Part shown: one piece after another, positions 38,913 through 47,575 of the stretch
Layout of the letters: every line of letters starts with the position of its first letter
Position numbering within the stretch: position 1 is the stretch's first letter
Assembly (NCBI GenBank): GCA_028281235.1
Contig: JANQKG010000061.1
Coordinates: 1 to 64,000 of the forward strand
Length of the DNA: 64,000 nucleotides
Direction of reading: 5' to 3'
Source: Afifellaceae bacterium
GTDB lineage: Bacteria > Pseudomonadota > Alphaproteobacteria > Rhizobiales > Afifellaceae
Translations under genes and position numbers: made by a program
The notes under the pieces: model-generated
Told to the model about the DNA's origin: nothing
What the model saw: the letters and a program-made list of their open reading frames with translations, nothing else
Databases searched by the model: none

Positions 38913-40556
38913 ATGAGCCAGGACATAGCAATCGCCGAAGACGGCAACGCGGCAGAGGCGGAGGCCGGCCAAGCGCCGGCCGATGATTGGCGTGCGCGGC
39001 GCACCTTCGCCATCATCTCGCACCCCGACGCCGGCAAGACCACGCTGACGGAGAAGTTGCTCCTCAAGGGGGGCGCCATCCGCATGGCCGGCGCCGTGCG
39101 CGCCCGTGGTGAGCGACGGCGCACGCGCTCAGACTGGATGGCGATTGAGCGCGAGCGCGGCATCTCCGTGTCGTCTACTGTCATGCGCTTTGAGCGCGAC
39201 GGGCTGGTCTTCAACCTGCTCGACACGCCGGGCCACGAGGATTTTTCGGAGGACACCTACCGCACGCTGACGGCGGTCGATTCCGCCATCATGGTGATCG
39301 ACGCCGCCAAGGGCATCGAAAGCCAGACGCGCAAGCTCTTTGAGGTCTGCCGGCTGCGCGATATCCCGATCATCACCTACGTCAACAAGATCGACCGCGA
39401 GGGGCGCCACCCGTTCGAGCTGCTCGACGAGATCGAAGCAAGCCTGGCGCTCGACACCGCGCCGATCGTCTGGCCGGTCGGCATGGGCGCCGACTTCCAC
39501 GGCGCGTTCGATCTGACCGCCGGCATGCTTTTAACGTCCGCGCAGGATCGCGGTGCCGCCTGCGACACGCGCATGAGCTTCGCCGGGATCGACGATGAAC
39601 GCCTCGCCGACCATGTCAGCGCGCCGGTCCTGGCGGAGTTCCGCGAGCAGGCCGCGCTCGCCCAGGAGGGCTACGCCGCATTCGACATTGAGAGCTTTCG
39701 CGCCGGCCATCTGACACCGGTTATCTTCGGCAGCGCACTGCGCGATTATGCCGTGGAAGAGGTGCTGACAACGGTCGCCCGCTTCGCCCCGCCGCCGCGC
39801 CCACAGCCGAGCGCTTCCGGCGATATCGAGCCCAAGAATGCGAGCGTCTCCGGCTTTGTCTTCAAGGTGCAGGCCAACATGGACCCTAACCACCGCGACC
39901 GCATCGCCTTCATGCGGCTCTGCTCCGGTCGCCTGCGCCGCGGCATGAAGCTTAATCATGCCCGCAGCGGCAAGGCGCTGACGCTGCACAGCCCCGTGCT
40001 GTTCTTCGGCCAGGACCGACAGATCGCCGACGACGCACAAGCCGGCGACGTGATCGGCATCCCCAATCACGGCACACTGCGCGTCGGCGACACGCTGGCA
40101 GAAGACAATTCCATCCGCTTCACCGGCCTGCCGGCCTTTGCTCCGGAGGTGCTGCGCCGCGTGCTGAACAGCGACGCCGCCAAGGTGAAGCAGGTGCGCC
40201 AGGCCTTGCAGGATCTCGCCGAGGAGGGCCTGATCCAGGTGCTGATGCCCGTCACCGGCGGCCATTGGATCGTCGGCGTGGTCGGCGTCCTGCAGCTCGA
40301 CGTCCTGAAATCCCGCGTTGCCGGCGAATACAACGCCGAGATTGAGTTGGAGCCGGTGCCCTACCAGACGGCGCGCTGGGTCTCGTCGGACGATTTAGAG
40401 GCGCTCGACGCCTTCAAGGCTGAGAACCGCGCCGCATTGGCGGAGGATCGCGACGGCCGCCCGGTTTTCCTGGCCCGGAACGCCTGGGACCTGGACAACA
40501 TCGCCAAGCGCTACTCGGACGTGCATTTCCGCGATATCTGCGAGATGGCGACCTGA
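38913..40556 (+). CDS. prfC: Peptide chain release factor 3
   Basis: From ATG 38913 the product has 547 residues. The G-domain motifs are all visible: SHPDAGKTTLTEKLL (G1), DTPGHEDF (G3) and VNKIDREG (G4), followed by RF3-specific domains (QVLMPVTGGHWIVGVVGVLQ). RF3 is a GTPase that releases RF1 or RF2 from the ribosome. The frame is open back to ATG 38769, but those 48 residues do not belong to the family. About 20 more N-terminal residues than E. coli RF3 remain. Confidence 0.95.
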   Translation: MSQDIAIAEDGNAAEAEAGQAPADDWRARRTFAIISHPDAGKTTLTEKLLLKGGAIRMAGAVRARGERRRTRSDWMAIERERGISVSSTVMRFERDGLVFNLLDTPGHEDFSEDTYRTLTAVDSAIMVIDAAKGIESQTRKLFEVCRLRDIPIITYVNKIDREGRHPFELLDEIEASLALDTAPIVWPVGMGADFHGAFDLTAGMLLTSAQDRGAACDTRMSFAGIDDERLADHVSAPVLAEFREQAALAQEGYAAFDIESFRAGHLTPVIFGSALRDYAVEEVLTTVARFAPPPRPQPSASGDIEPKNASVSGFVFKVQANMDPNHRDRIAFMRLCSGRLRRGMKLNHARSGKALTLHSPVLFFGQDRQIADDAQAGDVIGIPNHGTLRVGDTLAEDNSIRFTGLPAFAPEVLRRVLNSDAAKVKQVRQALQDLAEEGLIQVLMPVTGGHWIVGVVGVLQLDVLKSRVAGEYNAEIELEPVPYQTARWVSSDDLEALDAFKAENRAALAEDRDGRPVFLARNAWDLDNIAKRYSDVHFRDICEMAT

Positions 40557-40642
40557 GATCGCCAAGCCGGCTCTGGGCCGACCAGCTTAACCAAGCGATC
40601 ACCCATTGATTGTAGAACGCTGGGACGAACCAGAAGCTGGCC

Positions 40643-40930
40643 ATGTCAGAAGATCGCATCGCACCGCGCAGCAGCACGCGGCAGAAAGGCACTGCCGTTG
40701 TGGACGGCCGGACCGAAATCAACTGCACGATCCGCGACTTGAGCGCCACCGGCGCCCGGCTGAGCTTCCAGAATCCGACCATTCTGCCGCGCACGTTCTG
40801 GCTGCGGTTCGACGACACGGAGCAGCAGGTTACGGTCCGCTGGCGGAGCGGCCTCTACGCCGGCGTGCGCTTCGCCAAACCCATCCACAACGGTCGGCGG
40901 AAAGAAAAGCGACGCGCCTGGATTTGGTAG
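40643..40930 (+). CDS. PilZ domain protein (c-di-GMP binding)
   Basis: The 95-residue protein is a single PilZ domain. The c-di-GMP motif is complete: RIAPR (Arg5, Arg9) and DLSATG (Asp32, Ser34, Gly37), followed by the barrel strands (RTFWLRFDD, QQVTVRWR, YAGVRFAKP). Stand-alone PilZ proteins relay the messenger to motility, exopolysaccharide or other partners. No partner gene is adjacent; prfC is 86 bases upstream. The C-terminal tail is basic. Confidence 0.88.
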   Translation: MSEDRIAPRSSTRQKGTAVVDGRTEINCTIRDLSATGARLSFQNPTILPRTFWLRFDDTEQQVTVRWRSGLYAGVRFAKPIHNGRRKEKRRAWIW

Positions 40931-41021
40931 CATCGCGCTTGACCGCCCTGTGCAGGTTGCGACACTGACCGATTTCGACCCCTCCTCAAAGGGAGGGTTA
41001 GTTGCCGTGTGCCAATCAGCC

Positions 41022-41055
41022 CGTAGCCCGGATGGAGCGAAGCGCAATCCGGGAC
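41022..41055. repeat. Short palindromic repeat (CGTAGCCCGGAT...ATCCGGG)
   Basis: CCCGGAT and ATCCGGG enclose GGAGCGAAGCGCA, which itself pairs through GCG/CGC. This small element is common in proteobacterial intergenic DNA. It lies between the convergent PilZ and alcohol dehydrogenase genes. Confidence 0.5.
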
Positions 41056-41083
41056 ATCGCCGCTGGGCAGCCAAGCGCCGCGC

Positions 41084-42244
41084 CTAAAGCGCGCCTTCCA
41101 TCGCGGAATCGAAGATCGTCAGCGCCCCGCTCTTTGTGAGCGGCACGGGATTGCCGCCGGCCGTTGGGTCGACGATCGCCATCGCTGCGATCGTATCGCG
41201 CTGGCCGCAGCCGACGCCGAGCCCTTTGAGCGTGTGCGGCACACCGACTTCCTCACGCAATTTCAGCACCGCCTGCATGAAGCCGTCGAAGCCGCCGCTG
41301 AGACCGAGATAGGCGGCAAGCCGCATGATCTTCGCCTCAATCGCGGGGCGGTTGAAGGCCAGCACATAGGGCATGAACACCGCATTGGTCATGCCGTGAT
41401 GCGTGTCGTAGAGCGCGCCGACGGGATGCGACAGTGCGTGGATCGCGCCGAGCCCCTTCTGAAAAGCGACGGCGCCCATCGCCGCGGCGCTCATCATTTC
41501 CGCCCGCGCTTCAATATCCGTTCCGTCCCGCATGGCCTTCGGCAGATTCGCGAAGACAAGACGCATGCCTTCAAGCGCAATGCCGTCGCCCATCGGGTGA
41601 TAGGAGGGCGCCGAATAGGCCTCCAGGCAATGCGCCAGCGCGTCCATGCCGGTGCCGGCGGTGACAATCGGCGGCATGCCGATTGTCAGCTCCGGATCTG
41701 AGATCACGATCGACGGCATCATCTTCGGATGGAAGATCACTTTCTTTGTGTGCGTCGCCGAATTGGTGATGATTCCGGCGCGTCCGACCTCCGAGCCCGT
41801 GCCGGCCGTTGTCGGGACAGCCACGATCGGCGCGATCCGATCGGCGTCGGCGCGCGTCCACCAATCGCCGATATCCTCAAAATCCCATATCGGCCGCATC
41901 TGCTCGGCCATGAAGGCAATGACCTTGCCGGCATCGAGCCCGCTGCCGCCGCCAAACGCGACAACACCGTCATGCCCACCGGCCTTAAACGCAGAAACGC
42001 CGGCCTCGATATTGGCGTCGCTCGGGTTGGGCTTCACGTCTGAGAAGAGCGCTGCCACTACGTCCCCGTCGCGCAAAACATCCAACGCCCTCTGTGTCAC
42101 GTCGAGCTTGGCAAGCCCGGCATCGGTGACCAGAAGCGGTCGCGCCATGCCCGCCGCACGGCAGGCATCGGCGAGCTCGGCAATACGCCCCGCTCCGAAG
42201 CGGATGGAGGTCGGATAGGTCCAGTTGGCAACGTGATCGGTCAT
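41084..42244 (-). CDS. Iron-dependent alcohol dehydrogenase
   Basis: The 386-residue protein is a group III (iron-activated) alcohol dehydrogenase. The cofactor loop AFGGGSGLDAGK, PTTAGTGSEVGRAGII, and the iron ligands Asp in GTGMDALAHCLEA and the His residues of HALSHPVGALYDTHHG are all present. Substrates of such enzymes range from simple alcohols to amino alcohols and lactaldehyde. It lies 25 bases downstream of a glutamine-synthetase-like gene, so an amino alcohol is a reasonable guess. Confidence 0.93.
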   Translation of the reverse strand: MTDHVANWTYPTSIRFGAGRIAELADACRAAGMARPLLVTDAGLAKLDVTQRALDVLRDGDVVAALFSDVKPNPSDANIEAGVSAFKAGGHDGVVAFGGGSGLDAGKVIAFMAEQMRPIWDFEDIGDWWTRADADRIAPIVAVPTTAGTGSEVGRAGIITNSATHTKKVIFHPKMMPSIVISDPELTIGMPPIVTAGTGMDALAHCLEAYSAPSYHPMGDGIALEGMRLVFANLPKAMRDGTDIEARAEMMSAAAMGAVAFQKGLGAIHALSHPVGALYDTHHGMTNAVFMPYVLAFNRPAIEAKIMRLAAYLGLSGGFDGFMQAVLKLREEVGVPHTLKGLGVGCGQRDTIAAMAIVDPTAGGNPVPLTKSGALTIFDSAMEGAL

Positions 42245-42269
42245 GGACGGCGACTGTCTCTATATCCAA

Positions 42270-43640
42270 TCAACACCGCTCGAAGCCGCGCTTCAGCTCC
42301 CAATCCGTGATGCGGCGGTCATGTTCAAATTGCTCCCAGCGCGCCGTGTGGAGGTAGTGCTCCATCACGTCCTCGCCGAAGGCGCTGCGCAGCAACCGCG
42401 AGCGCTCCATCGCGTCGATCGCCTCGCGCAGCGTCTTGGGCACCTCGCTGAGATCATCGTCGTGATAGGCGTCGCCGACGAAGGGAGGCTCCAACTCCAG
42501 CTTCTCATCGATGCCGGCGAGCCCGGCCGCGATAAGCGCCGCAAAGGCGAGATGCGGGTTAAGGTCGGCGCCGCCGATGCGGCATTCGGTGCGGATTGCC
42601 TTGCTGCCCTCCCCACACAAACGAAAACCCGCCGTTCGGTTGTCGCGGCTCCAGATCGCCTTGGTCGGAGCGAATGTGCCGACCTGGAAGCGCTTGTAGG
42701 AATTGACGTAGGGGGCCAGGAACCATGTGATCTCACGCGCATATTTGTGCTGCCCCGCCATGAACTGGCGCATCAGCGTGGACATGCCGTGCTCGGCTTT
42801 AGCGTCATAGAAGAGCGGCCGCCGCCCGCGCGCATCCCACAGCGAGGCGTGGATGTGGCAGGAGGAGCCGGCGAGTGCATAGTCCCATTTGGCCATGAAG
42901 GTGATGGCTTTGCCTTGGAGATGGGCGATCTCCTTGGCGCCGTTCTTGAGGATGGCGTGCCGATCGGCCATCTCCAGCGCGTCACAGTAGCGGACGTTGA
43001 TCTCCTCCTGGCCCGGCCCCCACTCGCCCTTGGAATTCTCCACCGGGATGCCGGCGCCTTCCAGCCCTTTGCGCAGCACGCGCATGACGCCTTCTTCCTT
43101 TGTGGTCTGCAGGATGTGGTAGTCCTGGATGTAGTGGCCGGTCGTGGCGAGTTCGACGTAGCGCTTGGCGCGCGCGCTCTCATAAGTCTCGTCGAAAAGA
43201 TAGAATTCCAGCTCCGACGCGAAGAAGGCGCGCATCTTGCGTTCGCTCAGGCGGGCGACCTGCCGCTTCAACATGGCGCGCGGACTGTGCGGCACGTCTT
43301 CGTGGTGGTGATGGTCGAGCACGTCGCACAGCACCAGCGCCGTGCCCTCAAGCCACGGCAGCCGGCGAAGCGTCGCCAGGTCCGGCTTCATCACGAAGTC
43401 GCCGTAGCCCTTTGCCCAATTGGCGGTGGCGTAGCCCGGCACCGGCTCCATATCGATGTCGTTGGCCAAGAGATAGTCGCAGCCATGCGTCTCTACATGC
43501 GCGGAATCGACAAAGTGCTCCGCCTGAAAGCGCTTGCCGATGAGACGCCCCTGCATGTCGACAAAGCACACGAGCACGGTGTCGATCTCGCCGGCCGCGA
43601 CGGCCTTCTTGAGCTGGTCGAATGTCAGTTGTCCCGGCAT
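42270..43640 (-). CDS. Glutamine synthetase family protein (PuuA-like)
   Basis: From ATG 43640 the product has 456 residues. ASELEFYLFDE carries the metal-binding glutamates, SSCHIHASLWD the His of the third metal-site strand, and VNSYKRFQ follows the nucleotide and glutamate sites. It lacks the adenylylation loop sequence of nitrogen-assimilating GlnA and is closer to gamma-glutamyl-amine ligases such as PuuA. It probably couples glutamate to an amine or amino alcohol using ATP. The frame is open to 43796, but the extra residues are not typical. In operon with the iron alcohol dehydrogenase. Confidence 0.85.
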   Translation of the reverse strand: MPGQLTFDQLKKAVAAGEIDTVLVCFVDMQGRLIGKRFQAEHFVDSAHVETHGCDYLLANDIDMEPVPGYATANWAKGYGDFVMKPDLATLRRLPWLEGTALVLCDVLDHHHHEDVPHSPRAMLKRQVARLSERKMRAFFASELEFYLFDETYESARAKRYVELATTGHYIQDYHILQTTKEEGVMRVLRKGLEGAGIPVENSKGEWGPGQEEINVRYCDALEMADRHAILKNGAKEIAHLQGKAITFMAKWDYALAGSSCHIHASLWDARGRRPLFYDAKAEHGMSTLMRQFMAGQHKYAREITWFLAPYVNSYKRFQVGTFAPTKAIWSRDNRTAGFRLCGEGSKAIRTECRIGGADLNPHLAFAALIAAGLAGIDEKLELEPPFVGDAYHDDDLSEVPKTLREAIDAMERSRLLRSAFGEDVMEHYLHTARWEQFEHDRRITDWELKRGFERC

Positions 43641-43904
43641 CGCATGGCTTCTTCTGTCAGAGGTCTTCACAAAAGCGGCCGGCGGCCGGTGGTTGAACGA
43701 CGTTGCTACCGCAACGGCGGACGCCAGGCGACCCCGCAATCGCATCGGCGGGAGCGCGCCGCGGACCGTCGCCCGTAACGAGCTCCGCCGAAACACCCAT
43801 CTCTAAGGCATTGCAAGGGAAGGTTTAATCCACCGCCGCGTAAGTGTTTGTCCTCGCTTAGCGATTCGTGGTAAGCAAGCCCAAGGGCGCCGAGAACAAA
43901 CGCC

Positions 43905-44375
43905 ATGCGATTAACCAAACAGACCAGCTACGCGCTTCGCATCCTCTTGCATTGCGCTCTCCATCCGGACGAGCAGATCAAGGCGGCGGATATCGCCAAG
44001 GCCTATAACATCACGGAATTCAACGTCTTGAAGATCGTGCCGCTGTTGGTGCATGGCGGCTTCGTCAAGACGACGCGCGGGCGGCGCGGTGGCTTGCGGC
44101 TTGCCCAGCCTGCCGCAGATATCCGCATCGGCGACGTGGTCCGCCTCACCGAGGAGACCCACATCCTCGCCGATTGCTACGGCCAGCTTCCCGAGCCGTG
44201 CGCGATCCAGTCGGCCTCGCCCATCAACCGTATCCTCGACACGGCGCTCGGCGCCTTCATCGAAGTGCTGGAGCAGCACACGCTGCAAGAGCTGGTCGAC
44301 GCGCGCCCGCAGACGCCTCATAGCGAGCGGCAATCGGGCGAACTGGAGCTCACCGGGCTGACCGGAAACGGCTGA
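43905..44375 (+). CDS. Rrf2 family regulator, RirA-like, with one cluster Cys replaced
   Basis: The 156-residue protein starts MRLTKQTSYALRILLHC and has the Rrf2 winged helix with the recognition region TEFNVLKIVPLLVHGGFVK and the wing TRGRRGGLRLAQPA. The sequence is close to rhizobial RirA. RirA and NsrR hold an Fe-S cluster with three cysteines; here Cys91 and Cys99 are present, but residue 105, at RirA spacing, is Ser. Cluster stability or sensing may therefore differ. RirA-type regulators repress iron uptake; NsrR-types sense nitric oxide. The target is not known. It converges on the second RND pump. Confidence 0.85.
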   Translation: MRLTKQTSYALRILLHCALHPDEQIKAADIAKAYNITEFNVLKIVPLLVHGGFVKTTRGRRGGLRLAQPAADIRIGDVVRLTEETHILADCYGQLPEPCAIQSASPINRILDTALGAFIEVLEQHTLQELVDARPQTPHSERQSGELELTGLTGNG

Positions 44376-44387
44376 TCTCCGACGAAG

Positions 44388-47300
44388 TCACTTCGCCGAC
44401 AGAGCGTCGCGCTGCGGCACGCCAAGCAATTCGCCGTGCCCGGCCTCCGCAAGCTCTGAGGCGAGCCGTTCCGCTTCCGCCGAGCGTGGCTTGGAGAAAC
44501 GGGCCAAAAGCAGAAAGGCGACCGGCGTCACGAAAAGCGTGATGATCGCCGCAAAGCCAAGACCGCCGACGACGATCCAGCCGAGCGCCTGGCGCGCCTC
44601 CGCGCCTGCCCCACCCAGGGCGACGAGCGGCACGCCGCCGGCGACCGTGGCGACCATGGTCATGACCACAGGCCTCAGCCGGATGCGGCAGGCTTCGCTG
44701 ATCGCATCGCGCACCTCGTAGCCGTGCTCGCGAAGCTGATTGGCGAACTCCACGATGAGAATGCCGTTCTTGGCCATGATGCCGACCAGCATCACGAGCC
44801 CGATCTGGCTGTAGAGATTGAGCGAGCCGCCGGTCAGCGCCACCGCGAACACCGCCGCTCCGAGCCCGAACGGCACGGTGAACATGATGATGACCGCACT
44901 CATGAAACTCTCAAATTGCGCGGCAAGCACCAGAAGCACGATGATCAACGCGAAGATGAAGGTGATCGCCACGCCGCTGGATGTCTCGTCCAGGGTCGCC
45001 GCCTCGCCCATGAAATGAACGCCCATGCCTTCCGGCAGCCGCTCCGCCGCCAATGCTGCAGCCGCGTTCATCGCCTGACGCAGATCGACATCTGCGGCCA
45101 GCGTGGCGGAAATCGGCACCGCGCGGCTCAGACCCTCTCGCCGCAATTCCGGTGCCACGGCGCGTTCCACCATCGTCACGAAAGAGGAGAGCGGCACCAT
45201 CCGCCCCTCCGAGGCGCGAACGAAGATGCTCTCAAGGTCGCTCGGATCGTCGATCAGGCCGTCGGGCGCTGCGGCGCGAACCGGAATTGCATCGCCATCA
45301 ATATGGTACTCGCCCATCTCGCGGCCATCGAGGAGCGTGGCAAGCGTGGAGCCCAGCGTATCGACCGACACGCCCAGATCCGCCGCAGCCTCGCGGTCGA
45401 TGGAAATCGACAGCTCCGGCTGTGTGGTGTCGTAGTCCAGCGTGACGCGGTCAAAGACCGACAGGTCTTCGAGCGCCAGCTTCATCGCCTCCGCCTCTTC
45501 AGCCAAGAGATCGTAGTCCGTGCCGGTGATGGCAAAGCGCAGACCCTGACCGCCGCCGCGAATGCCGAGGCTGTTGGGGACGCGGGCATAGACCTGAATG
45601 CCGGGGATGGAGCCAAGCTTGCCGTTCAGTTCGCGCGTGATCGCCTGCTGCGAGCGGGCGCGCTCCTCCCACGGCGCGAGCCGGATGACGACGAAGCCGG
45701 AATTGGGATGCCACATGCCGGCGATCATCAGAAGATCGTCCGCCTCGCCGCTTTCCAGAAGCGGCATCGCAGCCGCCTCGATCTGCCGCATCCGCATGTC
45801 GAGATATTCAACATCGGCGCCCTGCGGGCTGCGCACCGACGCCAGCACGACACCGCGATCTTCCGACGGCGTGAGTTGCTCCGGCAGACTGACGTAGATG
45901 ACCCCTGCCGCTCCCGCGAAGAGAAGCGCGATTGCAAGGACCACGGCGGGCGCCGCCAACGCCGCGGACAGGATGCGATGGTAAAGACGTTCAGCCCGCG
46001 CGCCCAGCGCATTGACCGCCCTGAGCGCAAGGTTCCTGACCGGCTCGGCCTCCACGCTTTGGTCCGTGAGGATGCGTGAGGCGAGCATCGGGCAAAGCGT
46101 CAGCGCCACGATTGAGGAGATGGTGACGGCGAACGCCATCACGAACCCGAACTCCGCAAAGAGCCGCCCGGCGCGGCCCGGCAGAAACGAGATCGGAATG
46201 AAGACGGCGGCAAGCGTGACCGTCGTAGCAATGACTGCAAAAAACACCTGCCGCGTCCCCAGAACCGCCGCGGCGCGCGAACGCACACCTTCGGCGCGAT
46301 GGCGCGCAATATTCTCAAGCACGACGATCGCGTCATCGACGACCAGACCGGTGGCAAGCACGATCGCCAGCAAGGTCAGGATGTTGAGCGAGAAGCCGGC
46401 AAGATAGATCGCCGCCACCGTACCGATCAGCGCGATCGGCACCGTCACCGCCGGAATGATCGTGGCGCGCGCTGACCGCAGAAACAGAAAGATCACCGCC
46501 ACGACGATGAGCGTCGCCCCTGCGAGCGTATAGAGCACATTCTCCAGCGCACCGCCGATGAAGATCGCATCGTCGGATGTGACCCTGATCTCCACGCCGT
46601 CGGGAAGCCCGGCATTCAGCTCCGCCACAACCGCGCGCACACCGGCGGAGATATCGAGCGTGTTCGACTGCGCCTGGCGGATGATGCCCATGCCGAGGCC
46701 GGTCTGTCCGTTGACGCGGATGGTGCTGGAGCGTTCCGCCGGGCCGAAGATGACGTCGGCCACGTCGCCGACCCGCGTCGTCCGATCGATGCGGATGGCC
46801 TCGATTTCTTCGCCGCTCGTGACACTCGCATCCGCGCGCACCAAGAGCGACTGGCCGTTGCCGGAGAGACTTCCGGCCGGATCATCAAGCGCCACCGTCT
46901 CCAGCGCGTCGTCGAGATCGGCGATGGTCAGGCCGCGCGCTGCCAGCGCGTTCGGGTCAACAAGCACGCGCACCAAAGGTTCGCGGTCGCCATAGATAGT
47001 GACGTCGGCCACGCCCTTCACGGCGGCGATGCGGTCGATGGCGACATCCTCCACCAGCTTCGTCAGATCCTGGATGGCGAGGTCGCGCGTCATCACCGCC
47101 AGCCGCATGATGGCGTCGGAATTGTCGTCGGCCTTGACGATCGCCAGATTGTCGACGTCGTCCGGCAGGTAGCGCTCCACGGCGCCGACGGCGTCGCGGA
47201 GATCATTGGCGGCGACGTCGAGGTCGATGGAATCGTCGAACTCCACCACGATGCGCGTTGAGCCCGAGCGGCTCGACGAGGAGATGTCCTGGACACCGGG

Positions 47301-47570
47301 AACCCGCGACGCCGCACCTTCCAGGACGCGCGTCACCTGCGTGTCGAGCGTCTCCGGCGTGGCCCCGGCATAGAAGGCGCGGATGGTGATGACCGGGCGG
47401 TCGATGTCCGGCAGCTCGCGGATCTCCACGCCGTTATAGGCGGCAAGCCCGGCCAGCACGATGAGCAGGTTGAACACGATTGTGAGCACCGGACGGCGCA
47501 CGCAGAGCGCGGAGACGCCTTTGGTGGCCTCCGCCAACCGCGCTCGCGCGTCTTCAAGATGGCGCGCCAT
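44388..47570 (-). CDS. RND efflux pump permease, second system
   Basis: The 1060-residue RND protein shows the first helix (RRPVLTIVFNLLIVLAGLAA), two large periplasmic loops and the helix 4 proton-relay pair in GLVVDDAIVVLENI. An N-terminal extension of about 20 residues precedes helix 1. It starts five bases after the adaptor stop. The substrate is unknown, and no outer membrane channel gene is nearby. It is not a recent copy of the pump at 27052, because the loops differ throughout. Confidence 0.94.
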   Translation of the reverse strand: MARHLEDARARLAEATKGVSALCVRRPVLTIVFNLLIVLAGLAAYNGVEIRELPDIDRPVITIRAFYAGATPETLDTQVTRVLEGAASRVPGVQDISSSSRSGSTRIVVEFDDSIDLDVAANDLRDAVGAVERYLPDDVDNLAIVKADDNSDAIMRLAVMTRDLAIQDLTKLVEDVAIDRIAAVKGVADVTIYGDREPLVRVLVDPNALAARGLTIADLDDALETVALDDPAGSLSGNGQSLLVRADASVTSGEEIEAIRIDRTTRVGDVADVIFGPAERSSTIRVNGQTGLGMGIIRQAQSNTLDISAGVRAVVAELNAGLPDGVEIRVTSDDAIFIGGALENVLYTLAGATLIVVAVIFLFLRSARATIIPAVTVPIALIGTVAAIYLAGFSLNILTLLAIVLATGLVVDDAIVVLENIARHRAEGVRSRAAAVLGTRQVFFAVIATTVTLAAVFIPISFLPGRAGRLFAEFGFVMAFAVTISSIVALTLCPMLASRILTDQSVEAEPVRNLALRAVNALGARAERLYHRILSAALAAPAVVLAIALLFAGAAGVIYVSLPEQLTPSEDRGVVLASVRSPQGADVEYLDMRMRQIEAAAMPLLESGEADDLLMIAGMWHPNSGFVVIRLAPWEERARSQQAITRELNGKLGSIPGIQVYARVPNSLGIRGGGQGLRFAITGTDYDLLAEEAEAMKLALEDLSVFDRVTLDYDTTQPELSISIDREAAADLGVSVDTLGSTLATLLDGREMGEYHIDGDAIPVRAAAPDGLIDDPSDLESIFVRASEGRMVPLSSFVTMVERAVAPELRREGLSRAVPISATLAADVDLRQAMNAAAALAAERLPEGMGVHFMGEAATLDETSSGVAITFIFALIIVLLVLAAQFESFMSAVIIMFTVPFGLGAAVFAVALTGGSLNLYSQIGLVMLVGIMAKNGILIVEFANQLREHGYEVRDAISEACRIRLRPVVMTMVATVAGGVPLVALGGAGAEARQALGWIVVGGLGFAAIITLFVTPVAFLLLARFSKPRSAEAERLASELAEAGHGELLGVPQRDALSAK

Positions 47571-47575
47571 CGAGC

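Noticed and set aside
42243-43778. Open plus-strand frame of about 511 codons antisense to the glutamine-synthetase-like gene
   Set aside because: Shadow of a true gene with clear active-site motifs.
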